Of a DNA stretch of 64,000 nucleotides, positions 11,171 to 22,440 are shown piece after piece. Origin of the DNA: Cryptomeria japonica. Lineage: Eukaryota > Streptophyta > Pinopsida > Cupressales > Cupressaceae. The position numbers and the translations under genes were made by a program. The notes beneath the pieces are model-generated. The model was not told the origin of the DNA. It was given only the letters and a program-made list of their open reading frames with translations, and searched no databases. The DNA is taken from NCBI RefSeq assembly GCF_030272615.1, contig NC_081413.1:25290966-25354965 (forward strand), read 5' to 3'. How positions within the stretch are numbered: the stretch's first letter is position 1; each line of letters begins with the position of its first letter.

Positions 11171-11355
11171 ATTATTGCCTTGTAGAATGGAATTTCATTT
11201 GTATTGTCACTTAATGATCATATTGTGAGTTTTGGAGTTAAGAAGAGTGTTTAATCTTGTTATATGCCTCTTGAGTCAAGTTAAAGTTCTTGAATTCGGT
11301 TTTGAGTCAGCATACCCTTGAGTGTTATTTGTGAAGGATGCTCTACATCACCCTC

Positions 11356-13525
11356 TCCCATGCACTTCAACATGAGTGTCATCACCCAATAGAATAGATG
11401 GCATAGAACAAGACTCCAAGGAGGAAAAATTATCTTGTGATGAGGCCATGTGGTGTGAAGCACCCAAGTTAATTATCCAGGAATTAGGCTATGAAGCAAC
11501 AACAACTAGGGCATTTCCCTTTTCTTTCCCCTTACTTGTGTCCTTTGAAGATTCCTAAGATGAACTTGGTTTGATAGAATCAGGCACCTTCATGTTATTT
11601 TCAAGAAGATGAGACAAGTGATCAATTTTCTTCTTCAAACATTTATGTTCATCATGATCATTCTTCTTACAATAAGAACACTTAGTTTTCTCATTCTTGG
11701 GCTTATCACCTTTTCAGGAAAATGCGTCATTAGCTACCTTTGGAGTAGCTAGTTTCTGTTCTTGCTTCTTTTCTCCTTGGTTCTTTTGTTTCTTTTCTTG
11801 CTTAGAAGGCCCTTTTTAATCTTTTTTGCCTTGATTTGCAACCACGACATGAGATTTAGAGGGCTTAATTGTGCCCATTTGAATCAGCTTATCTTGTTCT
11901 TTTGTGAGTTCATTTGAAAAATCATTGTTGGTATTATGGATGACTTCATCATGTGTTGCATTGGTTTTGTCATTGATGTCAACACTTTTCTTCTTGGAGG
12001 TCTACATTATATTCACCGATATGGTTAGTGGCTTATGCACAGTCACCAGTATATGCTCACCAGCAGGATATATGGTTCACTGGTAGTGATCATAACTTGG
12101 AGATCATTTGGTTATGTCGAAGACATGGACTGGAATTTTGGATTTGGTGTTTTTCTTATTGGTCTAATCAAGTTGACAGATTTGCCTTAACCAATAGATA
12201 GGTCTAGGTTATGGACCGGTACTCCAGATCAGCACGACATGTTATGGAGATGGTTTATTTATTGGTAAATGTATTGAGCCGACATATTGTATCACATCAA
12301 GACTTATTTGTAATTGATTTAATTGTAATATCTTTAGTGAGCTGACCTATACATTTGGTCTTAGGTTTTGTATATAGGATTGTAATATCTTATTGAAGAT
12401 CGAGATATAGGATTATGGTATAAGTGTGTTCAAATATGGAAGAGCGAAAATAAGTAGATCCTTGTGCAAATCATGCAGACATTATTCGAAGGTTGAAGGA
12501 AGGTTATGAAGGTGTTTGACACTCATGTTCAAAGCTTAAACCGATACTGAATCAAGCATTGTAGATGCTATTTTGAGTAGTACATTATCATTGGATTTAA
12601 CCATCCAATTGTGTAGTCAGTGTGATTCCTATTTTGTGATTGAGCAGTGAGCTCTAGGCGGTTGGCCTTTATGCATGTGCAGACCCCATTTGTATACACT
12701 TACTATCTGCAGGAGTATCATCTGATTGTGGGTAAGGTTTCCCACGGTGATTTTTCCCTTACCGGGTTTCCACGTCAAAATCTTTGTGTCATATGTTGTG
12801 GATGTTGTTTCTCTTTATGTTTCATGCATTAAGCTAAACCGATATTGCTATAACTGTTAATTTGTTTTACTGGCATTAAGTATAAGTTGGAATAATTTGC
12901 AATTGATTTATAAATTATTGACAACTGGTTGACAACTGATTAACACCCCCCCCCCCCCACTCTCAGTTGTCCTTCCCGAGTCCAAACAATCATCAAGAGA
13001 AGGCATTTTATAGTTGGTTCCTAAGGCACTTTGGGTGGCATAGAATGTAGAAACAAAAACTAAATAGTTAGGACCAAGTTTGGAAAGAATGCCTAGAATC
13101 AATTATGAATCTTTCTTGTCTATCCCACACGCCTTCAATTGCAATATAATAGCCTTTAGTTTTGTGAAGAAGTCCCGAATTTAATCAAAATTACATGGAT
13201 TTAACCCTATTAGCTCATTCTCCAATTGGTGTCCCCTTAATTCATCTTGTTTACCAAACAACCCTTCTAAAGTTGTCCATACATCATCTGGAGTTGTAGC
13301 AGATTCAACATGAAAAATAAGATCATGAGATATAGACATGCATAGAGTACCATAAGTTTCATCACATTTATTAAACCATTTTGGATTTTCTCCAAGTAGT
13401 GATGGTTTAGTTTCAAGACCCATAGTTTCTCTAAACAACCCCAACTTCTTAAGATAGATTGTCATTTTTTACTTCCACTCATAGTAGTTATAGGGTGTGA
13501 GTACTGGTACTGTAATTTGATCCAT
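11356..13525 (-). pseudogene. Copia-1 gag and start of protease, split by a solo LTR
   Basis: Gag packages the element RNA; protease cleaves the polyprotein. The ATG at 13525 opens MDQITVPVLTPYNYYEWK, the usual copia gag start, then a stop and the UBN2-type capsid region (TPDDVWTTLEGLFG and NELIGLNP near 13200-13290, LSKLGPNYLVFVSTF near 13050-13090). After the LTR inserted at 11953-12988 the frame resumes with Lys-rich sequence, a CCHC knuckle (CSYCKKNDHDEHKC, about 11630-11672), and the protease start. The protease active site, normally Asp-Ser-Gly, reads Asn-Leu-Gly (codons 11462-11470), so the catalytic aspartate is gone. The strand runs on to GDDTHVEVHGRG, where insertion E interrupts it at 11355. 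Confidence 0.85.
11953..12988 (+). repeat. Solo LTR related to family C, inserted in Copia-1 gag
   Basis: It starts GTGTTGCATTGG and ends TCCAAACA. ATCAT flanks it at 11948-11952 and 12989-12993, and copia gag resumes on both sides. It shares with LTR-C the GAGCAGTGAGCTCTAGGC block (12642-12690), the CGGTGATTTTTCCC...ACCGGGTTTCCACG block (12737-12775), and the C-run near its 3' end (12944-12960). The rest differs, so it is a sister family. No internal region remains, as expected after LTR-LTR recombination. Confidence 0.8.
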
Positions 13526-14589
13526 TTTAATGCAGAAAGTAAGATTTTGTTGTGCGGAAAAAAGAGAGCAAAGATCAATGCAAGACACAAGGCACTACCC
13601 CCTTTCACTCAACCAAAATATGACCCCCCCCCCAAAAAAAATTGGCACGAGTTTATAAGTTAGTGCATTTACAATTAAAAATAGGACCATTAGATGGGAA
13701 ATGAAAAAAATATGCACTTTTGCAAAAAAATGACACTCAATTCTGAGTTACCAATCAAAAGTTACAGCTAAAACAAATTCCTGTGAAATGGCCTATTTTA
13801 ATATATTAGCACTTTAACAATAAAAAATTGCACTTTGTCAATAAAAAAGATAGCCTTCCAGCCACTCGTTGGAATCAGGGTGGAATATAGAATCCAATGA
13901 CGTGATTTGCAAGGGGGATTTTACCTCCTGCCAACTCGAGTCTTGCTCTTTGTCTTTGACAGGTGAAAAGAGGAGAAATAAAACCTTCAGTATTCACACC
14001 CAAACAAAATACAACAGATTTTGGTGCCTTATATCAACAAAAAATAGTCAATAAACCTGACAAAATGATCCCTAGGTCATAGTAGGGCTATGGGGCAACT
14101 AGTTAAGGCTGTAAATAGCAAGAATACACCACAAAATTGATGAAAAATAATGTTGTGAAAAGAAAAATGCCTCTTCAGAAAATAAATTTTTGCCAGAGCC
14201 TCTGATGTCCAAATATGGACAATCTTTATATGAAAATGGGGCCTTCCAAACACAATGGAAAGGTCTATTTGGCCTCAAAACGCTCCATTTGAAAGTTGTC
14301 TTCCAAATCTAAGCTGCAAACCCTCGTTTCGTAATTGCAACAAATGATCTTTTATTTTGGTGAAATAAAAATCAATCTTGATTTTCTCAAGCCTTTCAGA
14401 CATAATGAAATGGTTAGAAATGCTCTCAGAATCCTCCAGAATGTTGCAATCACCCAGATCAAGAGAAAGACAACATGCAAGAACAACAATTACTGGATCT
14501 TCAAAAACCTTTACTGGTTCTCCAAATCGTACAAAAGGCAAGAGAAAACACACCAAGATCTCTACAAATAATCTACACTTCCAAAACTT
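13526..14589 (-). other. Copia-1 untranslated leader
   Basis: About 1 kb between the gag start and the primer-binding site. No convincing ORF. It is A-rich with short C runs (13623-13633). The short frames present on either strand have no recognisable motif. Length is long for a copia leader. Confidence 0.5.
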
Positions 14590-14601
14590 GCTTTAATACC
14601 A
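14590..14601 (-). other. Copia-1 primer-binding site (degenerate)
   Basis: On the minus strand TGGTATTAAAGC follows directly after the LTR end ...TTTTAACA. It matches the initiator Met-tRNA site TGGTATCAGAGC at ten of twelve positions. Confidence 0.6.
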
Positions 14602-15073
14602 TGTTAAAATCTGAGAACCAGATTACAACCCAAAATTGAATTGAAATAGATAGATCAAATAAAGTGTAAATGCAAATGAAATAAACAACACAACAGTGAT
14701 ACTGCGAGAAAACTGATGTGAAGTGCTCCAAGGCAAAATAGTATCAGATTACTATCTCCAACTATATGAAAATACAAGCAAGGTAGCATGTTTATATAGA
14801 TTCAAGCAAGGGGTGGAGGTGGCAATACCAGCCAATGAGGAGAGACCAACATGATGGTCTAAACATAGTAAATGCACCTCCCCATAGCATGGTGACACCT
14901 CAATACCTACTTGTATTAAGTAAACATGCTTTATTAACCTAAACAAGCTTAATTAAAGTGTAGGGAAAACCTAGGAAAAGGGAAAAATATAAACCCAACT
15001 AAGAAAATAAAAACCTACACTAACACTATGCAACCATGAATTCATGAAATTCCTAAATGGCAACTTGTTAACA
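14602..15073 (-). repeat. LTR of Copia-1
   Basis: On the minus strand it starts TGTTAACAAG at 15073 and ends TTTTAACA at 14602, so the ends are TG...CA with a short inverted repeat TGTTAA/TTAACA. It is followed by the primer-binding site and then gag. The partner LTR would lie left of the window. The duplication on this side should be the five bases 15074-15078 (TCCAA). Confidence 0.65.
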
Positions 15074-15465
15074 TCCAAAACTACTAAGAAAATAACAGTA
15101 TTTGTAAGCCTATTCTTCTCAGGGACAATAGCACTAGCCATTTGGGCATTAGGAAAGACAACTAGAGAAGTGCCAGGGAGATCCTTTCCTCCTCCTCCAC
15201 CATCTTCAATGAGATCGGTCTGTGCTTCCTTAGCGAGAAACTTGGCTACTTCGGGAAGGGATTTCACCTCCACCACAACATGTTTGAAAGACTTGGTACC
15301 GCCTTCAAACGAACCAATAGTAGCATTAATTTCATCACGCAAATATTTAGAGCCCATAGATTGCAACAACCTTTGTCTTGCATTAATTACAACCCCTTAC
15401 CACCAAGGTCGGTCGTTAATTGGCTTGCGTGAGGAAAGCCTCACACGAGTGGTTGACCTCTAAGT
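15074..15465 (-). pseudogene. Unrecognised coding remnant flanking Copia-1
   Basis: On the minus strand a frame runs from at least 15369 towards the copia LTR. It encodes an acidic helical stretch (VVVEVKSLPEVAKFLAKEA) and a run of five glycines near 15195. The LTR cuts it at 15073, so it is a fragment. I do not recognise the family. It could be part of an older transposon or of a host gene copy. Confidence 0.25.
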
Positions 15466-15780
15466 ATAGAAGCCCTAGAAAAACTCCTATGAGGACTTAG
15501 AGAAAACTTCAATGGTATCCTCCTTACCAATTTAATTTTTTTTTGAGGACGATGATCATGTCTTTATCAATTGTTTATTTTAGATATGGCACAAGGAAGA
15601 AATGGAGTTGGTGGAAAGACTAGGGAGATATGTAATTATAAAGAGATGAAGATGAAAGGGTGCATTAACCATTGCAAATATCATCTTGTATAGGTTTTTG
15701 GAATAAATATTTTGTTTTATGATAAAGTGGAGCTTAGGTTATATGAGACAAAATATAGCAAAAAGGAATGTTTTTTATTA
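15466..15780. other. No recognised feature
   Basis: AT-rich sequence with no ORF, repeat or motif that I can support. Confidence 0.4.
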
Positions 15781-15788
15781 GAGAAAAT

Positions 15789-16434
15789 GGGTTTTAAGGG
15801 GACCCAAAACCTCGTACTATAGGTTTTGAAAGGAATCAAAACCCTCTTGAATTAGATAGGCATCTAGAACCCACAAGCAAAACTTTGCAGCAAGATACAA
15901 AACATAGACAAACAACAACCAATCATCAATGAAACATTAGCAAGGCAACTAAGAACTAACCAAGCCACCCACTTGACTTAAGCCATCAAGCAAGAGATAT
16001 CAACACAAGAAGATCCGAGGGTTTTACCAAGGCTCCCTTAACCAACATCAAGATTCAAGGGTTTTTCTAGGCACCCTTAACCTGAACATTGGGTTTTAGA
16101 AAGGATCTCAAAACAATAAAACCTAGAGATGACAGAGCCACCTAGGCAAAAAACAATACAAGGATTGGGGGGTTTTGAAAGGCTCCCCAAACCTTCAAAT
16201 TGGGTTTTGACTTGGATCCCAAAACCAATAGGCTAAAACAAGCAAAAGCTCTCCAACAAAAAGTCAACTCCCCTCCAATGAAACTCCTCTCCACCTCAAT
16301 AGGAAGTGCAAAGCAATGGACCAACAACTAAAAGAGCCAAACACGAAACAACCCCCCCCCCCACTTCTAGAGAAAAATGATCAACACTTAACAAGTTTGT
16401 TAGAATATTAGGTTTTAAAAAGGCTCCCAAAACC
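15789..16434. repeat. Eight dispersed copies of a GGTTTT...AAAACC hairpin module
   Basis: Copies at 15789-15811, 15821-15845, 16019-16043, 16058-16083, 16091-16114, 16167-16194, 16202-16226 and 16411-16434. Each has GGGTTTT (or GGTTTT), a loop of about 8-12 bases often containing AAGGCTCCC, then AAAACC or TTAACC, so most can fold into a short stem. They are scattered rather than tandem. The surrounding DNA is rich in A and C and poor in T on this strand. Origin unknown. Confidence 0.7.
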
Positions 16435-17650
16435 TTAAAAAGGTGCAAAGGTTCAAACCTGTCATACACCAAGCAAGCAAGCTCCACCAAGATCTCCACC
16501 TCCATATGAGAAAGGTGACAGCAACAAATGTGCAGTGATGATATCAACAAAGTAACATTCCTCAAGAACCGTGATAGAAAAATCCACTAAAAAGATCCTT
16601 CCAACTTCACCCACCTAGCTAATCTCCACCTCAATAGAAGAGCCATCCACCTTGAAAGGATCATCAAAAAGGAAGAAAAGAGGGAAGGAAAATTGAGCCC
16701 TAAATAATCCCACCAATGGGTTTGTTAGGACTATTGATTTTGTGTTTTCCTCAGGTTGGTTTATCCATGATAGGTCTTTCAAGTGCAAAAATTGAAATTT
16801 TTTGGCCAAGTGTTTAAGCCCTATGCAGCTTGGGTTGGCCCTTGTTCTATTTTGTCATTGACTTGTTTAGTTGATTTTGTTTTTTAAGGGGTCCATTTTG
16901 TGGGTTTATGTTCGTATCGTAACTGGCCCCTTCTATGTTCCCTTGAACGCTTTTACTGACTAGCTAGGTTTATCCTTAGGGATTTTTTTTATTATCCTAA
17001 GTTTAAATCGCATGGCCCCTTGACCCATTGTTATGATTCAATTCCCCATGTGGTGAATAGTGTGCTTTTTAAGTTCTCCCCATGGTATTTCTAACTATTT
17101 CTTATGTTGCAATGTGGGTATGCAGGGTAAGGTTTTAAGGCATAAAGGATGGTGACCCACACCCTCGCATTATTGACAACTATTTCCTATGTAACCATGG
17201 GAGTATGTGGTGAAGAAAAGAAAAAGAAGGTGCCAAATGAAATATTGACCTTGCAACCCCAAGGTGTAATAATATATTGCCAAGTTAAGTTTGTGGGTAT
17301 GTGGGGGGAAAAGTAAGACATACAAGCGGGTGTTGACCTTGCATTCTCATGTAAGTTACATGAAAAGGTCAAGCAGTGTGTGGGTGTGTGGGGATGAAGG
17401 AAAGTAAAATAAGAGGACCCCACATCCTCGCAAGATTAATACCAATAGGAAAATGTGTAGTGCAGGCTTGTGGGGTTAACTTTAAATAACTCAAAAAAGG
17501 TGCCAAATGGATATTCATGGTGGAAATGAAAAGTGGTCCGACCATTGGATTTGATGATGTGGTGTGTATCGACAGTTGGATTTCAAATTTGTACATGGAA
17601 AATTAATGTTGAAGGGATAGGATTTTGGTGCCAATTGCAAGGAAATAAAT
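16435..17650. other. No recognised gene; possible decayed element DNA
   Basis: No convincing coding frame. 16435-16720 continues the A/C-rich composition. 16860-17650 has several GTGTGTGGG-type strings and AT-rich DNA. A sequence starting TGTTAGGACTATTG near 16720 looks like an LTR start, but no partner or duplication was found. Confidence 0.35.
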
Positions 17651-17930
17651 ACCTATCTTGAAATGATGTTTCCCACTTTGCTTTCTAGAGTCTAGAGAAT
17701 TTTGAAGCTTAGAGCGGGAACAAAAGGAATTGCAAGCACAAAGAATTAGAGGGTGTAAAAAATTATGCAACAATGGGATCAATTGAACAATAAGTGAATT
17801 TTTATCATTCTTTTATCTTTTGAAAGTGGAAAGTTTCATTTGCAAAATTAGGGGTTAGGGTTGTGTATACCAGTAAAAGGATTTTAGGAACACCAGTGTG
17901 CACAAAATATCACAAAATGTCAAAGAAGGG

Positions 17931-20598
17931 GGAGTCTTCTATGAGTAAGAAGAAATAAAAGGTTGGAGAGAAACTGGAAACACCTCCAGTAGGATCCCCT
18001 ATGAAAAAGCTTAGGGCTCCTAGGAAGAAGAAGGAAGTGAAACCTATTGAAGAATGGAAAATTGTGGAAACTTTGAATGTTGAGCAAGAGATCCCTATGA
18101 AGAGGCCAGAGGAGCATTCTCAAAGGCCTAAAGTAAATGTTGAAGCTCCTTGGCCCCCACAAGGAAAATGAGATTGTTATGTCAAGATCTTTGGGATGTG
18201 CTCCCTATATCCACCATGAACAACAAAGATAGTGATGATCTTAAGGACTTGTGTCTGCACTGTGGAGATGCATATATCCTTGAGAGAGGGTGGAAACTAT
18301 GGTTTTTTTAGGCCAAAGGATAGAAGGATGGATGATGGCGACAAATTTAACTTTGGTGATTGGTTCTTATTCTCCATTTATACTCTTATTAGAGTATATG
18401 ATTTCCCACAACCGCCTCATCAGTTGTCAATATTTGTTTCCCCAAGACTTGTTTTTCTTGAATTTATATGGCAGTTCCTTTGGATAGAAAAAATACATAT
18501 GTTTGGTCAGGAGAAATGATCTTTTCTTTCTAGCTGAACTAGGTTTCGCAATTTTTCTATTGGAGACAAAGTTTTGGAAAATTGCAAAATTATATCATCG
18601 TAAGATATGCTTTGAAATTTGGGAGTCGAAGAAAATATGATCCTGAAGGTTTCATGGAATGGCTTAAGGATGAACATATGAACAATGGCCATTTTTTTAT
18701 TCAGAGAAAGAAAAAGTGGGCTATCCTTATCAAGATTGAGGACAAAATGAGAAAGAGATACCCTAACTTTGAAAGGTTTTACTATAAAGAAAGTAATGAA
18801 GTGAAAAGAATAGAAACTATGATAGAGAATTTTCAAATTATATATGAAATAAAATATGAGCTTGATGAAGAAGAAGCAAGGCAAGACGTTCAGGACCCTC
18901 TTCAGTCTTCAAATGAAGCAACCCAAGGACCATTGATTGAGAGATCAGCAAAGCATTGACATGCTACAGTACAAAAATGGATTGAGGATGTAAGGCCTCC
19001 ATCAGTACAACATGAAGAATCTGCTCCAAGGGGAGGGGTTAGTGAGGCTGCAAGTGTCCTTAGAAAATTAAATGTTTATGAAGAAGTGGAGTAGCCACTG
19101 GTATCACCCCCAAGGGATGAAGGTGCAAGAGAGGAACCTAGTCAATAGTATATCTTGATAGGAAAATTCCCATTGAAGAATGTGAATATGAATGTGCTAT
19201 TTATGCTCATGTTGTTATGCTAGATGACAACTTCATCAAGCGGCCAGAGTTTAAAGCATTATAGTTAAAGGTGAAGGGACCCATAGAAGTAATTTAGAAA
19301 ATGCAACTCTAAAAGTTATTAACCTAGATCACCTCACCCCAGATGAAGTGAGACAATTTGTGAAAGAAAGTGGGATGTTATTGGTCCCTGGTCGAAATTT
19401 GGACGATGTATTTTTGTTGGATCAAATAAGACAGTAGAAGGATACGCTTTTTGTTTCTAAATTTGATAAAGATGGAATCTTTACAGGATTTGGTTACCAT
19501 CCTACCCTTAAAGCACTTTCTCAGTGGGTAAAAGCCCCAAATACTGACAGAACTCAATTTCTCATTGGAGTAGAGGAAAGGGGTAGGGGTGGTGCTATAA
19601 TAAGAACTCTAAAGGATACTATTATAATTGAAGCTGCCACAATTACATTATATTCAGCCATGTTGACAAGAGATGCAAAAGAGTTGTAGAAAAATGAGCT
19701 CATTACTCTCTGGAGAGAGCGCGTGGAAATGCATGTTGCTTATATAAAGGTCCTTGTAGCAAACACTCAGTTGAGGAAAACTCTAGCAACCAAAATATTT
19801 GAACCTCTACTTATGATTCAGCAAGGCGAGCCTTCCTCTACATTTGAGGAGTCAAATGCTTTGAAAAGAGAATTGTAGGATGTGTGCCATCAGCTGAAGA
19901 TGAAAGAGGATGAAGTGGTACAAGTAAATGTGATGGATAAAGATATAGTGATAATAGTAATAAGTGGAACACATTCTGATCTCTTGAAGACTATTTTGGA
20001 TAAACTGGAAGAAGTGTATAGGTCTTTTCTTATTCTTTCTGATGGAGTAACTCATTTTGAATTCTTTAAAAAAATTGAAGAAATTCATGAAACCTAGAGG
20101 CCATTAGGACCAAAGATTTAAAATCTTGGGGTAGCTACTCAATATATGCCTAAAGCCCCTCAGCAAATTATGAACATGTGTAAAACTTATGATTTGCTTG
20201 TTAGTGAAGTCCACTATCCTGATGGCAAGGAAAGAGTGATAAAAGAAAAAATGAAGATATTCAAAGAGTTACAACACTGGACTATATCCACTTTGTATAA
20301 TGAAAATTCAGAGTTGAAAACATTCTAGGAGTGGAAGCAGGAGTATGAGGGTATTATCGATGTAACTATGCATAGAATGGGTGATGGAGATTACCTCATC
20401 GAACCTATTCATTATACTATCATTGATAAGTTTATTTCAAAATATGTTGTATATGTTAAATTCATCATCGATGTGAAATCAACATTGGACAACAAATGTA
20501 AGGAGTCTCCTAAAAGGGTAAACATCATCAAGGAATTTGATTGGTCCACAGGTTTTGAAGTGCACAGCTGGCACAAAAAGTATTGTGTTGTTAAATAA
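17931..20598 (+). pseudogene. Decayed long ORF: basic start, coiled-coil end
   Basis: Function unknown. From ATG 17931 (MSKKGESSMSKKK, then a stop) the region gives a Lys/Pro-rich start (KKLRAPRKKKEVKP). Fragments in several frames follow, including one with FGDWFLFSIYTLIRVYDFPQ (about 18352-18410). Towards the 3' end there are acidic helical fragments: residues near 19880-20094, and the piece ending at 20598 with SPKRVNIIKEFDWSTGFEVH. Many stops and frameshifts separate them. The order (basic N-terminus, hydrophobic helical part, coiled coil) recalls the ORFs at 6909-10211 and 31462-33166, though residue-level homology is not evident by eye. Element A inserted at 20738, shortly after its end. 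Confidence 0.45.
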
Positions 20599-20738
20599 AT
20601 TGAGGGGTTGGACCTCATGCCATGAAGAAATGATTGACTCAGAAGGATAGTTGGACAAACAAGTGAAGTCCTTGCCAGATCAGAGATCACATGTCATCAT
20701 AGGAATTGAAGAAATACAGTTGTCATTCAAGTAACAGG

Positions 20739-21693
20739 TGTAGACACCTAAAATTAATATTTAATTAATTTAAGCTTGTCAACATAATTAATTGATTTAA
20801 TTGTGTTATCCTTATTCTTCTTAGCATTAATTAAATCCAATTTAATTATCATGTCACTATTCTCCAATAATTAATTTATCAAATAAATTAATTTATCAAA
20901 GTCTTCTAAAGTCCCTCCAATAATTATTTCCTCTAAACCCACTCAGTTAATTAATTTTAATTAATTAACCTAGTCATGTGATTCCTACAAATCACTTTTC
21001 CTAATCCCACTTACCCTAATTAATTCTTCTAGAATCTCTCATAATCCCACTTATCATTATTCTTCAATTTTAAATTCCCACTCATGTCACATCAACATTG
21101 AACCTCTTAAAGAAATTCAAATTTATTTGAATCTCCCTATGCATCCTTTATTTTGGAATTTTTAATTCCTCTCCCCTTTCCCCAAGGAATTTTATATTCC
21201 TCTTTATTCTCCCAAGGCATCCTTGATCCATGTCCACTATCTTAAATCAATCTTAGCCCTTCATGATCATATCAATCTTGGCCCTCCATTGGCCTCCTCC
21301 AATCTATAAATTAGAGTCTCTTTTCCTCACAAAGGGGTCTTCCATTCTTCTATCATCATGCTACTAATTTCTCCTCTCATCCTCTTCTATCTTCCTCCTA
21401 TCATGCCACCATAATGTCCCCATAATACTTCATCCAAATCAAATCCTCAATCCTCATCCATCAATCCAAATCCTATCAAATCCTAATCTTGTTGAGAAAA
21501 GGAGAGCAATCCATATCCACATCAAACAAGGAGCACATCAAGTGGAGCATCAAAGGGGCGTCTTCACTTCATCCATAGCTCAATCCGAAGGAGAAGGTAA
21601 AATTAGCAAGGTATAAATGGTTGTTTTGTGTTTTATGTTTTTTGTTTGAATATATGTCATTGAATCTTGCTTTGCTACATTTTCCCCTCTTCA
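20739..21693 (+). repeat. 5' LTR of element A
   Basis: Begins TGTAGACACC and ends CCCCTCTTCA. The first 200 bases are almost pure A/T with many AATTAATT strings. It matches the 3' LTR closely by eye except for scattered substitutions. The TATA region is at 21297-21316. The leftmost LTR in the window (1-805) is a further copy in reverse. Confidence 0.93.
21297..21316 (+). promoter_or_regulatory. TATA box of element A 5' LTR in a near-palindrome
   Basis: CTCCAATCTATAAATTAGAG differs by two bases from the perfect palindrome in the 3' LTR (33543-33562). TATAAA sits at its centre. Confidence 0.65.
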
Positions 21694-21694
21694 T

Positions 21695-21715
21695 TTTGGC
21701 ATGCCCGGTGGGACC
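21695..21715 (+). other. Primer-binding site of element A
   Basis: TTTGGCATGCCCGGTGGGAC starts one base after the LTR end. Sites of this form (TTTGGCACGCCCGGTGGGAC and similar) are common in plant Ty3/gypsy elements. I do not assign the tRNA firmly. Confidence 0.65.
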
Positions 21716-22440
21716 ACGTCCCTAAATTTAACATTTTTTTGGAGTTTTTTGTTATTTTTTAGTCGCAAGTGTCAGAACAACGTGAGGGAATGCAAATTGG
21801 TGTGAGCGCTTCGCATTTAGCGCAAGTGACAAGACATTTGGCACATGCGCACGCTTTAGCGCATAGGATTTAAATTTGAAAATTTTAGCCCGCCCTTTTG
21901 CAGGTCTGCAGATTAGTGCAAGCACTGTGAGAACATCGCGTCCACCTACAACATCATCTCATCCATTTTCCTCTCTTCTATTCTTCCACATTCTGTTTTT
22001 GTTCCAAAATTGGTGATTAAAAACACACTAAAAGGGGAAAAAATTTAAAAGTAAAAAAATTAGTTAGTTTTTGTGTCTAACTATCTTTTTTATTTAGGAA
22101 GTATCATTTTAGCGCGAGCGCTCTATGAATAGCGTGGGCACTCTGGCATAATCTTGCCTATTTTTAATTTTTCAAATTTCAAAATTTTGGTTGTACTAAC
22201 CTATTTCGACGCGACTGCATCAGGTATATTCTGTGATTTTTTGAAATTTTCATAGTTGTCTTGCATCTTTTTTTTGTTTTTCTGTTTTTCAGGCCTCTCT
22301 GTAGTGCATATGTAGGCGCTTCAATGTGGTTGTCTGCAGAACATCACAAGTGTTGTTTCTATAGACTATGGTCTATTAATCCAAATTTTGAGTTTTGCAA
22401 GTTCTTTTCGAGCGGTCCAAGACATAATCCAAAAACTCCT
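21716..22440 (+). other. Leader of element A with AGCGC motifs
   Basis: Non-coding. It carries scattered GC-rich six-base palindromes and near copies (AGCGCT near 21804 and 22116; AGCGC near 21819, 21858 and 22111) in otherwise AT-rich DNA. The leader of element B has a denser array of the same motif (48007-48325). No ORF that I can support. Confidence 0.55.

Larger units (their letters stand above)
3070..11350. mobile_element. Insertion E (solo LTR-like unit) split by the LTR-C element
   Basis: The 5-bp sequence CCCTC occurs at 3065-3069 and again at 11351-11355, and the copia protease reading stops at one side and resumes at the other. Outside the nested element 4571-11170 the unit is about 1.7 kb, starts TAGTGTAGGG and ends CTACATCA, so its ends are imperfect inverted repeats. 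I see no coding sequence in it. It holds an AAGTTGC-rich stretch (about 3380-3430). It may be a solo LTR, but a TIR transposon is not excluded. The boundary choice rests on the repeat and on the frame of the host element. Confidence 0.5.
806..15073 (-). mobile_element. Copia-1: Ty1/copia retrotransposon broken by four insertions
   Basis: Reading from right to left: LTR (14602-15073), primer-binding site, gag start at 13525, CCHC knuckle, protease, integrase, reverse transcriptase. That is the Ty1/copia order (integrase before RT). The gag and protease reading resumes on the far side of inserted units that carry their own target-site duplications, so the pieces at 806-3064 and 11356-15073 are best read as one element. 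The RT end and downstream LTR lie beyond the LTR-A insertion at 805. Stops, frameshifts and lost catalytic residues show it is dead. Confidence 0.8.

Noticed and set aside
12939-12960. Poly-C run as a regulatory element
   Set aside because: A C-run near the 3' edge is a standard feature of this LTR group and is seen in its relatives.
15044-15463. 139-codon plus-strand ORF as a host gene
   Set aside because: It crosses the LTR boundary of Copia-1 at 15073, so it is a chance frame.
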